64,000 nt of DNA from Synechococcus sp. PROS-U-1 (lineage in GTDB: Bacteria > Cyanobacteriota > Cyanobacteriia > PCC-6307 > Cyanobiaceae): contig NZ_CP047951.1 of the NCBI RefSeq assembly GCF_014279755.1, forward strand, positions 1,674,001 through 1,738,000, read 5' to 3'. Below the pieces are notes generated by a model. That model had not been told where the DNA came from. It worked only from the letters and a program-made list of their open reading frames with translations, and searched no databases. Positions 8,093 to 18,257 of the stretch are shown here, piece after piece (the first letter of the stretch is position 1; every line of letters begins with the position of its first letter). The translations under genes and the position numbers were made by a program.

Positions 8093-9716
8093 GGGCTTCC
8101 AAACACGCCCGACGGCTCAGGGCCATCATGGTCAGTGTTGGGCTCTGCCAGGCCGAAGAAGGCCAACAGGCGCCGTCCACCACCAGCACGTTGGGAACCC
8201 GCCAGAGCCGGTTGAAGGGATCAACAACGCTGCATATTTCGGCGGAGCCCATGGCAGCCCCTCCAACTTCATGGATGTAATAGCCCGGAGGTGCTGCACC
8301 ATCCGACAGCGCCACCGCGCCCTCCAACCAAGGCTCAACAAAGGGCAGATGGAAAAGGTTCTTGATCGGCCGAGCCTCGCCTCCGGCAGCGTCGATACAG
8401 GCCTTGATTGAGGCGCGCATGTGCGTCACCATCTCCAGCTCATTTCGGCTCCAACGACAAGAGATCGAGGGAACACGCACGCCCCAGCGATCCGTGCGCT
8501 CACTCAGCGTCACCCTGTTTTCCGCTCTCGGCAGGACTTCACCGTGACCGATGAGAAACCCGGTGATGCAGGTCGGGCGACGCCGCAGCCATCGTGGTGG
8601 ATCAAATCGCCCAATGCCTCCCCAGAGGCCGTAGCCGCCCTGAAATCCAGCCGATGGCAGGTGACGCCCCAACGGAACAAAGAAACTTCCAGCACCCGTG
8701 AGGGGGGGCTGATCAGCTTGGTCCCGTTCGGGAAAGGCAAAAAACTGCGATGTGGAGACGTGGTCCATCAGGCGTGTGCCGAGACGTCCTGAAGGGTCGT
8801 CAAAACCGTTGGACTGCACCCCACGACAGGAACGCAACAAGATGGAAACGGTCTGAATCGTGGAAGCAGCCAAAACCACCAGATCCGCCTTTAACTCCTT
8901 TCGGTTGCCGTTGATTTGATCAACGGCAACAACACCCGTGGCGTTGTTGCCACCTGCATCCATCAGCAGACGTTCCACCAGATGCTCAGGCATCAGCTGA
9001 GTGCGTCCAGTGGCCATGGCGCGGGGAAGGCTGCTGCCGCGACTGCTGGAGCGGGGCCAAGAAGCATCCTGCCCCTGCGGCGCTGGACCAAAGCCCCTTG
9101 AGCGAATAACGGGGTAACCCAACTGATGCTGCACGGCTACAGCAAAGCGCTGTTCCGCCGGCGTCGCCGCCAGAGCCGGTTGCGTGTCTCCATCCGGCAG
9201 ATGATCCAAACCATCGCGCCCACCATGAACGCCAAGCCAGCGCTCCAGTTCGGCGTAATGGGGCGTCAGGTCACTGCTGCGCAGGGGCCAACCAACCTGT
9301 TGGCCATCAACGTTGACACCAGCCAGATCCTCGTCAGAAAGACGCAGGGTGATCCCCCCCCAGGTCAGGCTCCGACCGCCCACCTGCAAACCTCTCGTCC
9401 AAAGAAATGGCTGATCCGCCGGGTGCTCGTAGGGGTGAATCCGCTCGTCGGCATACAAACGAGGATTCGCTTTCCAGTAGCCGGGATGCTGAGACTGCCG
9501 GCGATGGCTGCCGCTGGTCAGACCCGCGATCCGCCGCACCAGATTTCCCGGTTCAGACCCAAAGGCTTCGGTGCTGGTTAGGTCGGGGCCAGCGTCCACC
9601 ACAAGCACACGCGCACCGCCCTCAGCCAGCGTCATGGCTGCCACGCCTCCACTCGCTCCTGAGCCAACGACAATGGCGTCCCAGGGACCATCGCAGTTCA
9701 TAGAGCGACTGCTCAT
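8073..9716 (-). CDS. GMC family oxidoreductase
   Basis: This is a 547-residue FAD-dependent oxidoreductase of the glucose-methanol-choline family. The N-terminus has the dinucleotide-binding motif VVGSGASGGVAA. The C-terminal part has EVGGAAMGSAEICSVVDPF, NVLVVDGACWPSS and SPTLTMMALSRRACE-like sequence, which is the usual GMC C-terminal motif order. The substrate cannot be deduced. Two ATGs are possible, 9716 and 9701; the later one still includes the whole FAD motif. The start lies just past the terminator of the initiator tRNA, so it needs its own promoter or readthrough from the tRNA. Confidence 0.85.
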   Translation of the reverse strand: MSSRSMNCDGPWDAIVVGSGASGGVAAMTLAEGGARVLVVDAGPDLTSTEAFGSEPGNLVRRIAGLTSGSHRRQSQHPGYWKANPRLYADERIHPYEHPADQPFLWTRGLQVGGRSLTWGGITLRLSDEDLAGVNVDGQQVGWPLRSSDLTPHYAELERWLGVHGGRDGLDHLPDGDTQPALAATPAEQRFAVAVQHQLGYPVIRSRGFGPAPQGQDASWPRSSSRGSSLPRAMATGRTQLMPEHLVERLLMDAGGNNATGVVAVDQINGNRKELKADLVVLAASTIQTVSILLRSCRGVQSNGFDDPSGRLGTRLMDHVSTSQFFAFPERDQADQPPLTGAGSFFVPLGRHLPSAGFQGGYGLWGGIGRFDPPRWLRRRPTCITGFLIGHGEVLPRAENRVTLSERTDRWGVRVPSISCRWSRNELEMVTHMRASIKACIDAAGGEARPIKNLFHLPFVEPWLEGAVALSDGAAPPGYYIHEVGGAAMGSAEICSVVDPFNRLWRVPNVLVVDGACWPSSAWQSPTLTMMALSRRACLEALSGRGE

Positions 9717-9731
9717 GGAGCGACCACAGAC

Positions 9732-9763
9732 AAAAAAAGATCCCCCCTAGAGGGAGATCTTTC
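9732..9763 (-). terminator. Rho-independent terminator of the initiator tRNA gene
   Basis: Read on the minus strand, AAAGATC pairs with GATCTTT around a C/G-rich centre, followed directly by a T-run (ATCTTTTTTTG). It lies 13 bp downstream of the tRNA 3' end and is a good intrinsic terminator. Confidence 0.85.
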
Positions 9764-9776
9764 ATTCAATCAGAAG

Positions 9777-9853
<77 letters not shown>

Positions 9854-9899
9854 GCGACCTAAAAATCATACATGTCGGTGTCGCGCGTGACAGCAGAAG

Positions 9900-10868
9900 T
9901 CACGAGTGCAACGCACCGGTCACGGTGAGCCTGACACTCGGGTTCACGACCAGCACCTGGTCCTCAAGCTCGTCAAGCCCCATGGGGGTGAGCCACTCCA
10001 GTTGACGCAACACATGCAGTGCAACCGCCTGCTTGGCACGGCGGGAGCCGTCTTCAACCTTGATGGCTACCCCAAGGCCTTCACCAACGCGACTGAGACA
10101 TTGGATGCCCTCTGCTCCACCTTTGCTCAACACTTGACCGTGACTGCGCCGCATCAGCTCGGTATCGAAGCGCCCCTCGCCTGCCACCAAGTCGGGATGA
10201 CTCAGCATGGCCCGGCTGATCTGTTCAAATTCAGCATGCTGTGAAGCGCCGAGATGGGCATAGAGCAGTGCCATCTGGGCTAGCTGCATGACCAAGGTTG
10301 GAGCACCGCAGTCATCGCGTTCTGCAACCAATTCCTCCGCAGGCAGGCCAATCAGTTCAGCGACCCGACGGTTCACTTCAACCTGCAGCGGATGATCGTT
10401 CTGCAAATACGAGTCAATCGGCCATCCCATCTTCCGACTGGTGGCCAGAAAAGCAGCATGTTTGCCGGAACAATTGTGCTGAAGGGGACTGTCAGCACCG
10501 TCAGGAACAGGACATTGGAGTGAAGCAATGTCCAAATCCGCTTTCCAGAGCAACCTGAAGGCTTCCCGCGCATGGGCGTTGGTGCCCGCATGGGAGGCGC
10601 AACTGATGGCAATGCCCCGGTCATCAACCTCCATCTGATCGGCAGTTCCACTGCTGAGAAATGGCAGGGCCTGAAACGGCTTGAGCGCCGAGCGAATGAA
10701 ACTTTCCATGCCGGAATGCCCCGCCGACATCAACACCCGACCTCGGCCATCACAAACCACCGCATGGACGCGATGCACTGACTCCGTAATCGATCCACGC
10801 CGCAGGCAAACCTCAAGGGGCGCCGACCCGGATCGGGCTGCAGGGCTGAAGCCCGAAGGCAAAGTCAT
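9900..10868 (-). CDS. L-asparaginase II family protein
   Basis: This 322-residue protein matches the bacterial/fungal asparaginase family distinct from E. coli AnsA/AnsB. It shows RGSITESVHRVHAVVCDG near the start, SALKPFQALPFL, ISCASHAG, and NCSGKHAAFLA, which contain the family's conserved serine, lysine and SGKH residues. It should hydrolyse asparagine to aspartate and ammonia, useful for recycling amino nitrogen. A cytoplasmic location is expected, as no signal peptide is seen. It lies just upstream of the tRNA on the same strand and 17 bp downstream of the CGLD27 gene, so it may belong to the transcription unit that starts at DUF3318. Confidence 0.83.
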   Translation of the reverse strand: MTLPSGFSPAARSGSAPLEVCLRRGSITESVHRVHAVVCDGRGRVLMSAGHSGMESFIRSALKPFQALPFLSSGTADQMEVDDRGIAISCASHAGTNAHAREAFRLLWKADLDIASLQCPVPDGADSPLQHNCSGKHAAFLATSRKMGWPIDSYLQNDHPLQVEVNRRVAELIGLPAEELVAERDDCGAPTLVMQLAQMALLYAHLGASQHAEFEQISRAMLSHPDLVAGEGRFDTELMRRSHGQVLSKGGAEGIQCLSRVGEGLGVAIKVEDGSRRAKQAVALHVLRQLEWLTPMGLDELEDQVLVVNPSVRLTVTGALHS

Positions 10869-10885
10869 CGGACACCCCGATTGAT

Positions 10886-11380
10886 TCAGAGAGCCTGACA
10901 GAGACTGGCACCAGCGAGCATTAAACCCGCCGAGGTGGCCATGGCACGGCCAAGCCGCCCAAGGATTGGGCGGACTTCATGGCGGGCCACCAGCAGATCG
11001 CGTTCTCGCCAAGACAGGGGTTTTTCCCAGGTCTGCCCGTCGTACCAGCCGGATTCCTCGTAGTCGACGGACTCACGCAGAAGACGCTGCATGACATAGG
11101 TCCACCCCAACCACTGGCGCACCAGGAGCAGCAAAGGAAGGACAAGGGCCGCCACAGCAGCAGCGGCCACAAGCCGCGGCGGATCCTGCTTAAGGGTCCA
11201 GCTTCCACTGGCGATCAAGGAGCACACCGGCAACATCAGCAACCAGCTGCCAGCCAGACGGTCTAACAACCGAGGATCCTGGCCAGCTGGCCAAGAAAAA
11301 AACCATGAGTCGCAGAGCTGCTGAAACTCCTCGAGAGGACGCTGCTCCGGGGGAACAGGGCAGGACACCGCTTCTGTCAT
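10886..11380 (-). CDS. CGLD27 family membrane protein (DUF1230)
   Basis: This 164-residue protein is conserved in cyanobacteria, algae and plants. It starts with the typical VPPEQRPLEEFQQL motif and has two central membrane helices (about residues 44-60 and 70-90). It continues with YVMQRLLRESVDYEESGWYDG, a well-known stretch of this family, and ends with a third hydrophobic helix. The plant homologue CGLD27 has been linked to chloroplast function; the bacterial role is unknown. It sits 11 bp after rsfS on the same strand. Confidence 0.85.
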   Translation of the reverse strand: MTEAVSCPVPPEQRPLEEFQQLCDSWFFSWPAGQDPRLLDRLAGSWLLMLPVCSLIASGSWTLKQDPPRLVAAAAVAALVLPLLLLVRQWLGWTYVMQRLLRESVDYEESGWYDGQTWEKPLSWRERDLLVARHEVRPILGRLGRAMATSAGLMLAGASLCQAL

Positions 11381-11391
11381 GGGAAAAGCGG

Positions 11392-11748
11392 TTACTTCAC
11401 GGACGGTAAGAAGGTTCTGCTTTCACCGTGACTCCAGAAGGCCTCAAGGTCGTAATAACCACGCTCATCGGGCATCAGCACATGAACGATGACATCGCCG
11501 TAATCCAGAAGAGCCCAGCGCCCCTCATTGAGACCTTCCTTACGCAAGGGCAAGAGATCTGCCTCAGCCTCCAGGCGATCTTCAACGGACAGGGCGATGG
11601 CACGAACCTGGACATCGGATTGACCACCGGCGATCACCATCCAATCGGCCAGGCTGGACACCTCATCGACGCGGATTAAACGGATATCTGTTGCCTTGCG
11701 GTCATCGCAGGCATCAGCCACGAGCTCGGCAAGCTTCTCGCTATCCAT
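11392..11748 (-). CDS. rsfS: Ribosome silencing factor RsfS
   Basis: This 118-residue RsfS/Iojap protein binds ribosomal protein L14 on the 50S subunit and blocks subunit joining under poor growth conditions. Key stretches are DIRLIRVDEVSSLADWMVIA, the conserved WALLDYGDVIVHVL and YYDLEAFW. The frame extends upstream, but the ATG at 11748 gives the usual N-terminus MDSEKLAEL. It overlaps the end of the DUF3318 gene by 8 nt (ATGGATAG), so translation is probably coupled. Confidence 0.92.
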   Translation of the reverse strand: MDSEKLAELVADACDDRKATDIRLIRVDEVSSLADWMVIAGGQSDVQVRAIALSVEDRLEAEADLLPLRKEGLNEGRWALLDYGDVIVHVLMPDERGYYDLEAFWSHGESRTFLPSVK

Positions 11749-12376
11749 AAACGTTCTCGCTGGTGACGGAGCTGCGGGAGCCCTCTTGCTGTGCCATTTC
11801 AGCTCTGGCCTTGCTGGCACTCTTCCGCAGTGCCTCAAGACGGTCCTCGTAGTAGCTGCGACGACGCTTCTTGCGGGTCTTTTCGACCAGCTCTTTCAAC
11901 GCGCCCCCCAGGCTCCGGTAGGCGTTCGGCACGCTGTAACCAAACCGGCAAGCCAGATCAATTGCACGTTCATCGGCACTGATGGCGTCCTGAAGACGCT
12001 TTTCCGAATTGTTCTTCAAGTACAGCCTGTACCCCGCAAAGCCAGACAGGCCGAGGGCCATGAGCAGCAACAACCCGTCCTGGACCCACAACTCACCGAT
12101 GGCGCCCCCGAGACCGATGGCTAGAGCTGCCATCTCCCAACCATCTCTGGGGATGGTGTCGTTCTGAACCCGACCAACCTCGTGCCAGAACAACAAATTG
12201 CGATGGTCCAACGCCAGGGAATCCCATTCGTCGAGATCCACCTGGATCTCCACTTCATCCCGTCCGATCTCTTCGAGGGTGATCAATGGCGGATCAACTG
12301 CAGCAGCTGATTCGACGAACACCCAGCTCTGCATTTCCGGTGGCAGCAGCCCCTTCAGGCGCTGGAGCTCACTCAT
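11741..12376 (-). CDS. DUF3318 domain membrane protein
   Basis: This 211-residue protein is of a cyanobacteria-specific family. The N-terminal region has LLPPEMQSWVFVESAAAVDPPLI-like sequence and LLFWHEVGRVQNDTIPRDGWE, followed by two hydrophobic helices (about residues 82-115) and a basic, coiled-coil-like C-terminus (EKTRKKRRRSYYEDRLEALRKS). The HEVGR motif resembles the zinc-binding HExx of metallopeptidases, but no further ligand is obvious. It is first in the run DUF3318, rsfS, CGLD27, asparaginase and is divergent from carB across about 100 bp. Confidence 0.8.
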   Translation of the reverse strand: MSELQRLKGLLPPEMQSWVFVESAAAVDPPLITLEEIGRDEVEIQVDLDEWDSLALDHRNLLFWHEVGRVQNDTIPRDGWEMAALAIGLGGAIGELWVQDGLLLLMALGLSGFAGYRLYLKNNSEKRLQDAISADERAIDLACRFGYSVPNAYRSLGGALKELVEKTRKKRRRSYYEDRLEALRKSASKARAEMAQQEGSRSSVTSENVYG

Positions 12377-12480
12377 TGCAACTTTGGTGCTGATATCTCA
12401 TCACCGTAGCGAGGCCGAGTCCCCAGGCCGGGGCAACCCCGCGTGAGAGGCTTGAACTGTTTGGCCTAGGACCATTTCCA

Positions 12481-15400
12481 ATGCCCAGGCGGTCTGACCT
12501 GCGTCGCATTCTCCTGCTGGGATCAGGACCGATTGTGATCGGCCAGGCCTGTGAGTTCGATTACTCCGGAACCCAGGCCTGCAAAGCCCTCAGAGCCGAG
12601 GGATATGAGGTCATCCTGATCAATTCCAACCCGGCGTCGATCATGACCGACCCGGAAATGGCGGATCGCACTTACATCGAACCGCTCACGCCTGATGTTG
12701 TCACGCGGGTGATCGAAGAGGAACGGCCTGATGCTCTGCTGCCCACGATGGGCGGTCAGACAGCTCTGAACCTGGCTGTCACCCTGGCCGAAAACGGCAC
12801 CTTGGAGCGTTTCGGCATCGAATTGATCGGCGCCGACCTCAAGGCGATTCAGAAGGCGGAAGACCGTCTGCTGTTCAAGCAGGCCATGGAGCGCATCGGC
12901 GTGAAGGTCTGCCCTTCTGGAATCGCCTCGTCTCAGGAGGAAGCCGAAGCCGTTGGAGCCGCGATCGGCAGTTTCCCCCGGATTATCCGGCCCGCCTTCA
13001 CCCTTGGCGGAAGTGGTGGGGGGATTGCTTACAACCCGGAGGAATACGCAGCGATCTGCAAGAGCGGGCTTGAAGCGAGTCCGGTTTCCCAGATCTTGAT
13101 CGAGCAATCGCTGCTGGGCTGGAAGGAATTCGAGCTTGAGGTGATGCGTGATCTGGCAGACAACGTCGTGATCGTCTGCAGCATCGAAAACCTCGACCCC
13201 ATGGGGGTGCATACAGGTGATTCGATCACAGTGGCCCCGGCCCAGACCCTCACGGATCGGGAATACCAGCGGCTGCGCGATCAATCGATCGCCATCATTC
13301 GCGAGATCGGTGTCGCCACGGGCGGCAGCAACATCCAATTCGCCATCAACCCTGACAACGGCGACGTTGTGGTGATCGAGATGAACCCCAGGGTGAGTCG
13401 ATCCTCCGCTTTGGCGAGTAAAGCCACCGGCTTCCCGATCGCGAAGATCGCTGCACGCCTCGCCGTCGGTTACACCCTCGACGAAATTCTCAACGACATC
13501 ACCGGTAAAACACCCGCCTGCTTCGAGCCGACGATCGATTACGTCGTCACCAAAATTCCACGCTTCGCCTTCGAAAAATTCCGCGGCAGTCCAGCGGTGC
13601 TCACCACATCGATGAAATCGGTGGGCGAGGCCATGGCCATCGGCCGTTGTTTCGAAGAGTCATTTCAGAAAGCCATGCGTTCCTTGGAGACAGGGTTCTC
13701 AGGCTGGGGAGGAGACCGGGAGGAACCGGACCTCAACGACGGTGAGCTCGATCGTCGGCTGAGAACCCCCTCACCTGAACGCATCCTCAGCGTGCGAACG
13801 GCCATGGTGCGCGGACGCAGCGATGCGGAGATTCATCGAATTAGCGCGATTGACCCGTGGTTCCTGGCAAAACTGCGGCGCATCATCGAAGCAGAAACAA
13901 GGTTGCTCAAGGGCAAAAGCCTTGAGCAGCTGGATGCCGACAGCCTGTTCGAAGCCAAGCAGCTTGGTTTTTCAGACCGACAGATCGCCTGGCAGATCAA
14001 CAGCAACGAATTGCTGGTGCGTCAGAGACGTCATCAGCTCGATGTTCGCGCCATCTTCAAAACAGTCGACACCTGTGCTGCGGAGTTCGCTTCATCCACC
14101 CCATACCACTACTCAACTTATGAGCGCCCCTTGCAGAGCCTGCAAGCGGATGGATCCCTCAAGCCCCTTTCCTCCTCCTCCGAGGTGACATGTCGCCAGG
14201 ACAGGCGCAAGATGATGATCCTGGGTGGTGGTCCCAACAGGATCGGCCAGGGAATCGAATTCGACTATTGCTGCTGTCATGCCTCCTTTGCCGGGCAGGA
14301 CCAAGGGATCACCACCGTGATGGTGAACAGCAACCCCGAAACGGTGTCCACCGACTACGACACCAGCGACAGCCTCTATTTCGAACCGCTCACGTTGGAG
14401 GATGTTCTCAACGTGATCGAGGCGGAACGTCCCGATGGCGTGGTGGTGCAGTTCGGTGGACAAACTCCGCTGAAACTCGCCATTCCCCTCCTGCGCTGGC
14501 TCGAGAGTGACGAGGGACGGGCGACGGGCACCACCATCTGGGGGACCTCTCCCGAATCGATTGACCGCGCCGAAGACCGCGAACAGTTCGAGGCCATCCT
14601 TCGCGAACTGAACATCCGGCAACCCCGCAATGGTTTGGCGCGCAGTGAGGAGGAAGCACGAGCCGTGGCAGCAAGGGTGGGCTATCCGGTCGTCGTAAGG
14701 CCGTCTTACGTCTTAGGTGGACGTGCCATGGAGGTGGTCTTCGACGAAGAAGAGCTCAATCGCTATATGCGTGAGGCTGTTCAGGTGGAGCCCGACCATC
14801 CGGTTCTGATTGACCAGTACCTGGAAAATGCCGTGGAAGTCGACGTGGACGCCCTCTGCGATCACACCGGAGCCGTGATTGTCGGTGGTCTGATGGAGCA
14901 CATCGAACCGGCTGGGATCCACTCCGGTGACTCAGCCTGCTGTTTGCCCTCCGTCTCTCTTGGTGAGGCGGCCCTGGACACCATTCGCGGCTGGAGTCGC
15001 TCCTTGGCACAAACCCTTGAAGTTCGTGGACTGATCAACCTCCAGTTCGCCGTTCAGCGCAACACCGATGGTTCGGAAGTCGTCTACATCATTGAAGCCA
15101 ACCCCCGCGCCTCCAGGACGGTCCCCTTCGTTGCCAAAGCGACAGGACAACCTCTGGCACGCCTGGCGACCCGTCTGATGGCGGGAGAAACCCTCACCGG
15201 CATCGGCTTGACCTGCGAACCGAAGCCGCCGCTGCAGTCGATCAAGGAGGCGGTCCTTCCCTTCCGGCGCTTCCCCGGAGCTGACACGGTGCTTGGGCCG
15301 GAAATGCGCTCTACAGGGGAGGTCATGGGATCCGCCGACAGTTTTGGAATGGCTTATGCCAAAGCCGAACTCGGTGCAGGAGAAGCGCTGCCCACCCAGG

Positions 15401-15804
15401 GGACGGTGTTTCTCTCAACCCACGACCGCGATAAGCAGGCATTGGTGCCCATTGCCGCTCGACTGATCGAACTCGGGTTCGATGTCACGGCCACCTCGGG
15501 AACCGCTCAAGCCCTCGCCAACGCAGGACTAAAAGTCCAATCAGTGCTCAAGGTGCACGAGGGTCGACCCAACATTGAGGACCAGATCCGCTCCAATCAG
15601 GTGCAGCTGGTGATCAACACACCGATTGGCCGTCAAGCAGCCCATGACGACAAATACCTACGCCGGGCAGCGCTTGATTACGCCGTACCAACCGTGACAA
15701 CCCTCGCAGGCGCACGGGCTGCGGTGGAAGCAATCTCTGCCCTTCAGCAACAACCAAGCCTCAGCATCCATGCCCTGCAGGACGTCCACGCCATGCAGCG
15801 GTAA
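12481..15804 (+). CDS. carB: Carbamoyl-phosphate synthase large subunit
   Basis: This 1107-residue enzyme makes carbamoyl phosphate from bicarbonate, glutamine-derived ammonia and two ATP, for arginine and pyrimidine synthesis. Both ATP-grasp halves are present: the first starts [19 protein letters not shown] (near residue 10) and the second [20 protein letters not shown] (near 580). The matching [16 protein letters not shown] and [16 protein letters not shown] motifs are intact. The last 150 residues form the MGS-like allosteric domain. Length is close to the usual 1070-1100. It is divergent from DUF3318 and followed 35 bp later by DUF3386. The small subunit carA is not in the window. Confidence 0.97.
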   Translation: MPRRSDLRRILLLGSGPIVIGQACEFDYSGTQACKALRAEGYEVILINSNPASIMTDPEMADRTYIEPLTPDVVTRVIEEERPDALLPTMGGQTALNLAVTLAENGTLERFGIELIGADLKAIQKAEDRLLFKQAMERIGVKVCPSGIASSQEEAEAVGAAIGSFPRIIRPAFTLGGSGGGIAYNPEEYAAICKSGLEASPVSQILIEQSLLGWKEFELEVMRDLADNVVIVCSIENLDPMGVHTGDSITVAPAQTLTDREYQRLRDQSIAIIREIGVATGGSNIQFAINPDNGDVVVIEMNPRVSRSSALASKATGFPIAKIAARLAVGYTLDEILNDITGKTPACFEPTIDYVVTKIPRFAFEKFRGSPAVLTTSMKSVGEAMAIGRCFEESFQKAMRSLETGFSGWGGDREEPDLNDGELDRRLRTPSPERILSVRTAMVRGRSDAEIHRISAIDPWFLAKLRRIIEAETRLLKGKSLEQLDADSLFEAKQLGFSDRQIAWQINSNELLVRQRRHQLDVRAIFKTVDTCAAEFASSTPYHYSTYERPLQSLQADGSLKPLSSSSEVTCRQDRRKMMILGGGPNRIGQGIEFDYCCCHASFAGQDQGITTVMVNSNPETVSTDYDTSDSLYFEPLTLEDVLNVIEAERPDGVVVQFGGQTPLKLAIPLLRWLESDEGRATGTTIWGTSPESIDRAEDREQFEAILRELNIRQPRNGLARSEEEARAVAARVGYPVVVRPSYVLGGRAMEVVFDEEELNRYMREAVQVEPDHPVLIDQYLENAVEVDVDALCDHTGAVIVGGLMEHIEPAGIHSGDSACCLPSVSLGEAALDTIRGWSRSLAQTLEVRGLINLQFAVQRNTDGSEVVYIIEANPRASRTVPFVAKATGQPLARLATRLMAGETLTGIGLTCEPKPPLQSIKEAVLPFRRFPGADTVLGPEMRSTGEVMGSADSFGMAYAKAELGAGEALPTQGTVFLSTHDRDKQALVPIAARLIELGFDVTATSGTAQALANAGLKVQSVLKVHEGRPNIEDQIRSNQVQLVINTPIGRQAAHDDKYLRRAALDYAVPTVTTLAGARAAVEAISALQQQPSLSIHALQDVHAMQR

Positions 15805-15839
15805 GCCACCGGTAGGGTTGATAAAGCCAACTCACCGCT

Positions 15840-16505
15840 GTGACAGCCTCCATTCCCGTCAAGCCTGGGAGCGACCTGCGTGATGATTTCCGTCGCGCCT
15901 ACGCAAATCGCTACACCTGGGATCCTGGCTTTGCCGGCTATCGCGGACGCTGCGTCTGGCAGCAGGACGATCAACGCGTCGAAGGCCAGTTCGAAATCGG
16001 CGCTGATCTCAAGGCCAAGGTGGAGGGAATTGAGAACGAAGACATCCTCAAGGCCGTGAATTCCCAGCTTTGGGAGGTGGCGATCCATCGCGTGCGTCGC
16101 AGCTTTGATCAGACCCACGGCGAGAACACCTTTACCGCCGGTGACACCAACGACGTGGGAACCGAAGTTCTCGTCGGCGGCAAGGGGCAGGGTGACAAGT
16201 ACCGCATCAAGGATGACGTGGTGACCATGGTGCATCGACACATCCATGGCACCGTCGTCACGATCTTCACCACCGATGTCACCGACACGGGTTCGGGTTA
16301 CCTCAGCCACACCTACACAAGTCAATATGCCGACCCGGCGACAGGAGAAGCCCGGGGCGGACGAAGCAGCTTCAAAGACACCTTCGCTCCTCTTCCAGGC
16401 GGTGGCCCCTGGGTGCTGACCGAGCGGGTCGTGACCACCGAAGCCCACGGCGACACCCCTGCAGGAAGCCAGACCTTCCGCTTTGAAGATCTCGAATCGC
16501 TCTGA
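15840..16505 (+). CDS. DUF3386 family protein
   Basis: This soluble 221-residue protein belongs to a cyanobacterial and plastid-lineage family of unknown function. It starts at GTG, giving DLRDDFRRAYANRYTWDPGF and then GYRGRC. The middle part is beta-rich with DDVVTMVHRHIHGTVVTIFT. No signal peptide or membrane segment is seen. It follows carB by 35 bp and could be cotranscribed with it, though no functional link is known. Confidence 0.8.
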   Translation: MTASIPVKPGSDLRDDFRRAYANRYTWDPGFAGYRGRCVWQQDDQRVEGQFEIGADLKAKVEGIENEDILKAVNSQLWEVAIHRVRRSFDQTHGENTFTAGDTNDVGTEVLVGGKGQGDKYRIKDDVVTMVHRHIHGTVVTIFTTDVTDTGSGYLSHTYTSQYADPATGEARGGRSSFKDTFAPLPGGGPWVLTERVVTTEAHGDTPAGSQTFRFEDLESL

Positions 16506-16561
16506 GTTGATTGCCGGCACCAGCTGGCTATGAGACCATCCGCCCAAACTTGTTGAAAGGC

Positions 16562-17914
16562 ATGGGCGGAATCGAGTCGACCATTCAAGCCATCAATGGC
16601 CCGATCAACAGCGTCGTCTGGGGATGGCCCACCGTCATTTTGATTGCCGCGACGGGCATTCTTCTCATGGTGGGCTTGCGTTTCATGCCGCTGCAACGGC
16701 TGGGATATGGCATCTCAATGATGCTCCGCCCGGCGGCATCCCCAAGTGAAGGTGAAATCACCCCGTTTCAGGCGCTGATGACGTCGTTGTCCGCCACGAT
16801 CGGCACAGGCAACATCGCTGGTGTTGCCGGAGCCATCGCTGTTGGAGGTCCTGGAGCGGTCTTCTGGATGTGGATCATTGCGATCTTCGGCATCGCGACC
16901 AAATACGCCGAGGCAGTGCTCGCCGTTCAGTTTCGAGAAACCGATGGAGAGGGCAACCATGTCGGTGGGCCGATGTACTACATCCGCAACGGACTCGGCA
17001 GCGGCTGGAGCTGGATGGCGGGACTGTTTGCCCTCTTCGGGATGTTGGCCGGATTTGGCATCGGCAATGGGGTACAGGCCTTTGAGGTGTCGTCTGCATT
17101 GAGCCTGATCGGCATTCCCAAGTTGGTCACCGGAATCGTTCTGGCCGCCCTTGTCTTTGCTGTTGTGATCGGAGGGATCAAGCGCATCGCCCAGGCGGCT
17201 TCGGCCATTGTTCCTTTGATGTCGATCCTCTACGTGGTGGCATGCCTCTTGGTGCTGCTGATCAATCTGGGAGGCGTCCCTGAAGCCTTCGCCACAATTT
17301 TCTCCAACGCCTTCTCCGGCAAGGCAGCTGCCGGTGGTGCTCTCGGTCAGGTGGTGCTGATGGGTTTCAAGCGAGGCATCTTCTCCAACGAGGCAGGCCT
17401 CGGCAGCGCGCCGATCGCTCACGCTGCAGCACGAACAGATGACCCCGTTCGCCAAGGCACGGTGGCCATGCTTGGCACCTTCATCGACACCCTGATCATC
17501 TGCACGATGACAGCACTGGTGATCATCACCACCAAAGCCAACCTGATCCTCGATGCAGCTGGCGAGAAACTGAGCGGCGCAGATCTCTCGATCGCTGCCT
17601 TCAACACCGGCATCTCCGGCAGTGGCGTGGTGGTCACCCTGGGGTTGGTGGTTTTTGCCTTCACCACCATTCTTGGATGGAGCTTCTACGGCGAGCGATG
17701 CACGACTTATCTGTTCGGTGAATCTGCCGTGATGCCATTCCGTCTGGTCTGGGTCGCTGTTGTCGTGATCGGCGCTGTGGCCGGAGACCGTGGGGTGATC
17801 TGGTCGATTGCCGACACACTGAACGGCCTGATGGCCCTTCCCAACCTTGTGGCGCTGCTGCTGCTCTCGGGAACAGTGTTCAAACTCACCAAGGCTTACA
17901 AGTTCGGCAACTAA
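16562..17914 (+). CDS. Sodium:alanine (AGCS family) symporter
   Basis: This 450-residue membrane transporter belongs to the alanine/glycine:cation symporter family. It contains the family motifs SLSATIGTGNIAGVAGAI, GPGAVFWMWIIAIFGIATKY, and GFKRGIFSNEAGLGSAPIAH, plus GWSFYGERC near the C-terminus. The frame is open to a TTG at 16511, but the ATG at 16562 (MGGIEST) fits the family better. It should import alanine or glycine with sodium, which suits a marine cell. A strong bidirectional terminator follows. Confidence 0.92.
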   Translation: MGGIESTIQAINGPINSVVWGWPTVILIAATGILLMVGLRFMPLQRLGYGISMMLRPAASPSEGEITPFQALMTSLSATIGTGNIAGVAGAIAVGGPGAVFWMWIIAIFGIATKYAEAVLAVQFRETDGEGNHVGGPMYYIRNGLGSGWSWMAGLFALFGMLAGFGIGNGVQAFEVSSALSLIGIPKLVTGIVLAALVFAVVIGGIKRIAQAASAIVPLMSILYVVACLLVLLINLGGVPEAFATIFSNAFSGKAAAGGALGQVVLMGFKRGIFSNEAGLGSAPIAHAAARTDDPVRQGTVAMLGTFIDTLIICTMTALVIITTKANLILDAAGEKLSGADLSIAAFNTGISGSGVVVTLGLVVFAFTTILGWSFYGERCTTYLFGESAVMPFRLVWVAVVVIGAVAGDRGVIWSIADTLNGLMALPNLVALLLLSGTVFKLTKAYKFGN

Positions 17915-17932
17915 GGACGGCGCAGAACTAAC

Positions 17933-17962
17933 AAAAAGGGGGGCTCAACACCCCCCTTTTTT
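17933..17962. terminator. Bidirectional rho-independent terminator
   Basis: AAAAAGGGGGG and CCCCCCTTTTTT pair around a 7-nt loop, giving a GC stem flanked by A- and T-runs. It terminates the symporter gene from the left and the DUF6447 gene from the right. Confidence 0.93.
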
Positions 17963-17974
17963 CATGGCAGGCGA

Positions 17975-18208
17975 TCAGCCCTGACCATCAGGCAACGGCG
18001 TGACGGACTGAAGCTTTTCATTGAGCTGTGTGGCCAGGCTCTGACGACCTACCGCCAGAACCTTGAGGGTGTCTTCATGCATCCGCAGCTGAGCATCAGC
18101 AACCTGCATGCCACGCACAAGCTCCTTGAGCTCATCGGGGAGAGTATTGAGGTCATAGCGCTTGCCCTCAAACGTCAGGACAGGGTTGTTGGCTGCAGAA
18201 TCAGTCAT
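17975..18208 (-). CDS. DUF6447 family protein
   Basis: This 77-residue cytoplasmic protein has the conserved pattern LTFEGKRYDLNTLPDELKEL followed by an amphipathic, coiled-coil-like helix (VADAQLRMHEDTLKVLAVGR). The frame is open 37 codons further upstream, but the ATG at 18208 gives the natural N-terminus. It follows the ABC exporter by about 50 bp on the same strand and ends just before the bidirectional terminator. The function is unknown. Confidence 0.75.
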   Translation of the reverse strand: MTDSAANNPVLTFEGKRYDLNTLPDELKELVRGMQVADAQLRMHEDTLKVLAVGRQSLATQLNEKLQSVTPLPDGQG

Positions 18209-18257
18209 CGTTCGTCGCCGGGATTGCGTGGAACCGGCGGCCAGATCGTAGAGGGAT

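Noticed and set aside
12523-13338. A 271-residue minus-strand ORF inside carB
   Set aside because: It is a mirror of the carB coding frame; carB is intact and highly conserved here.
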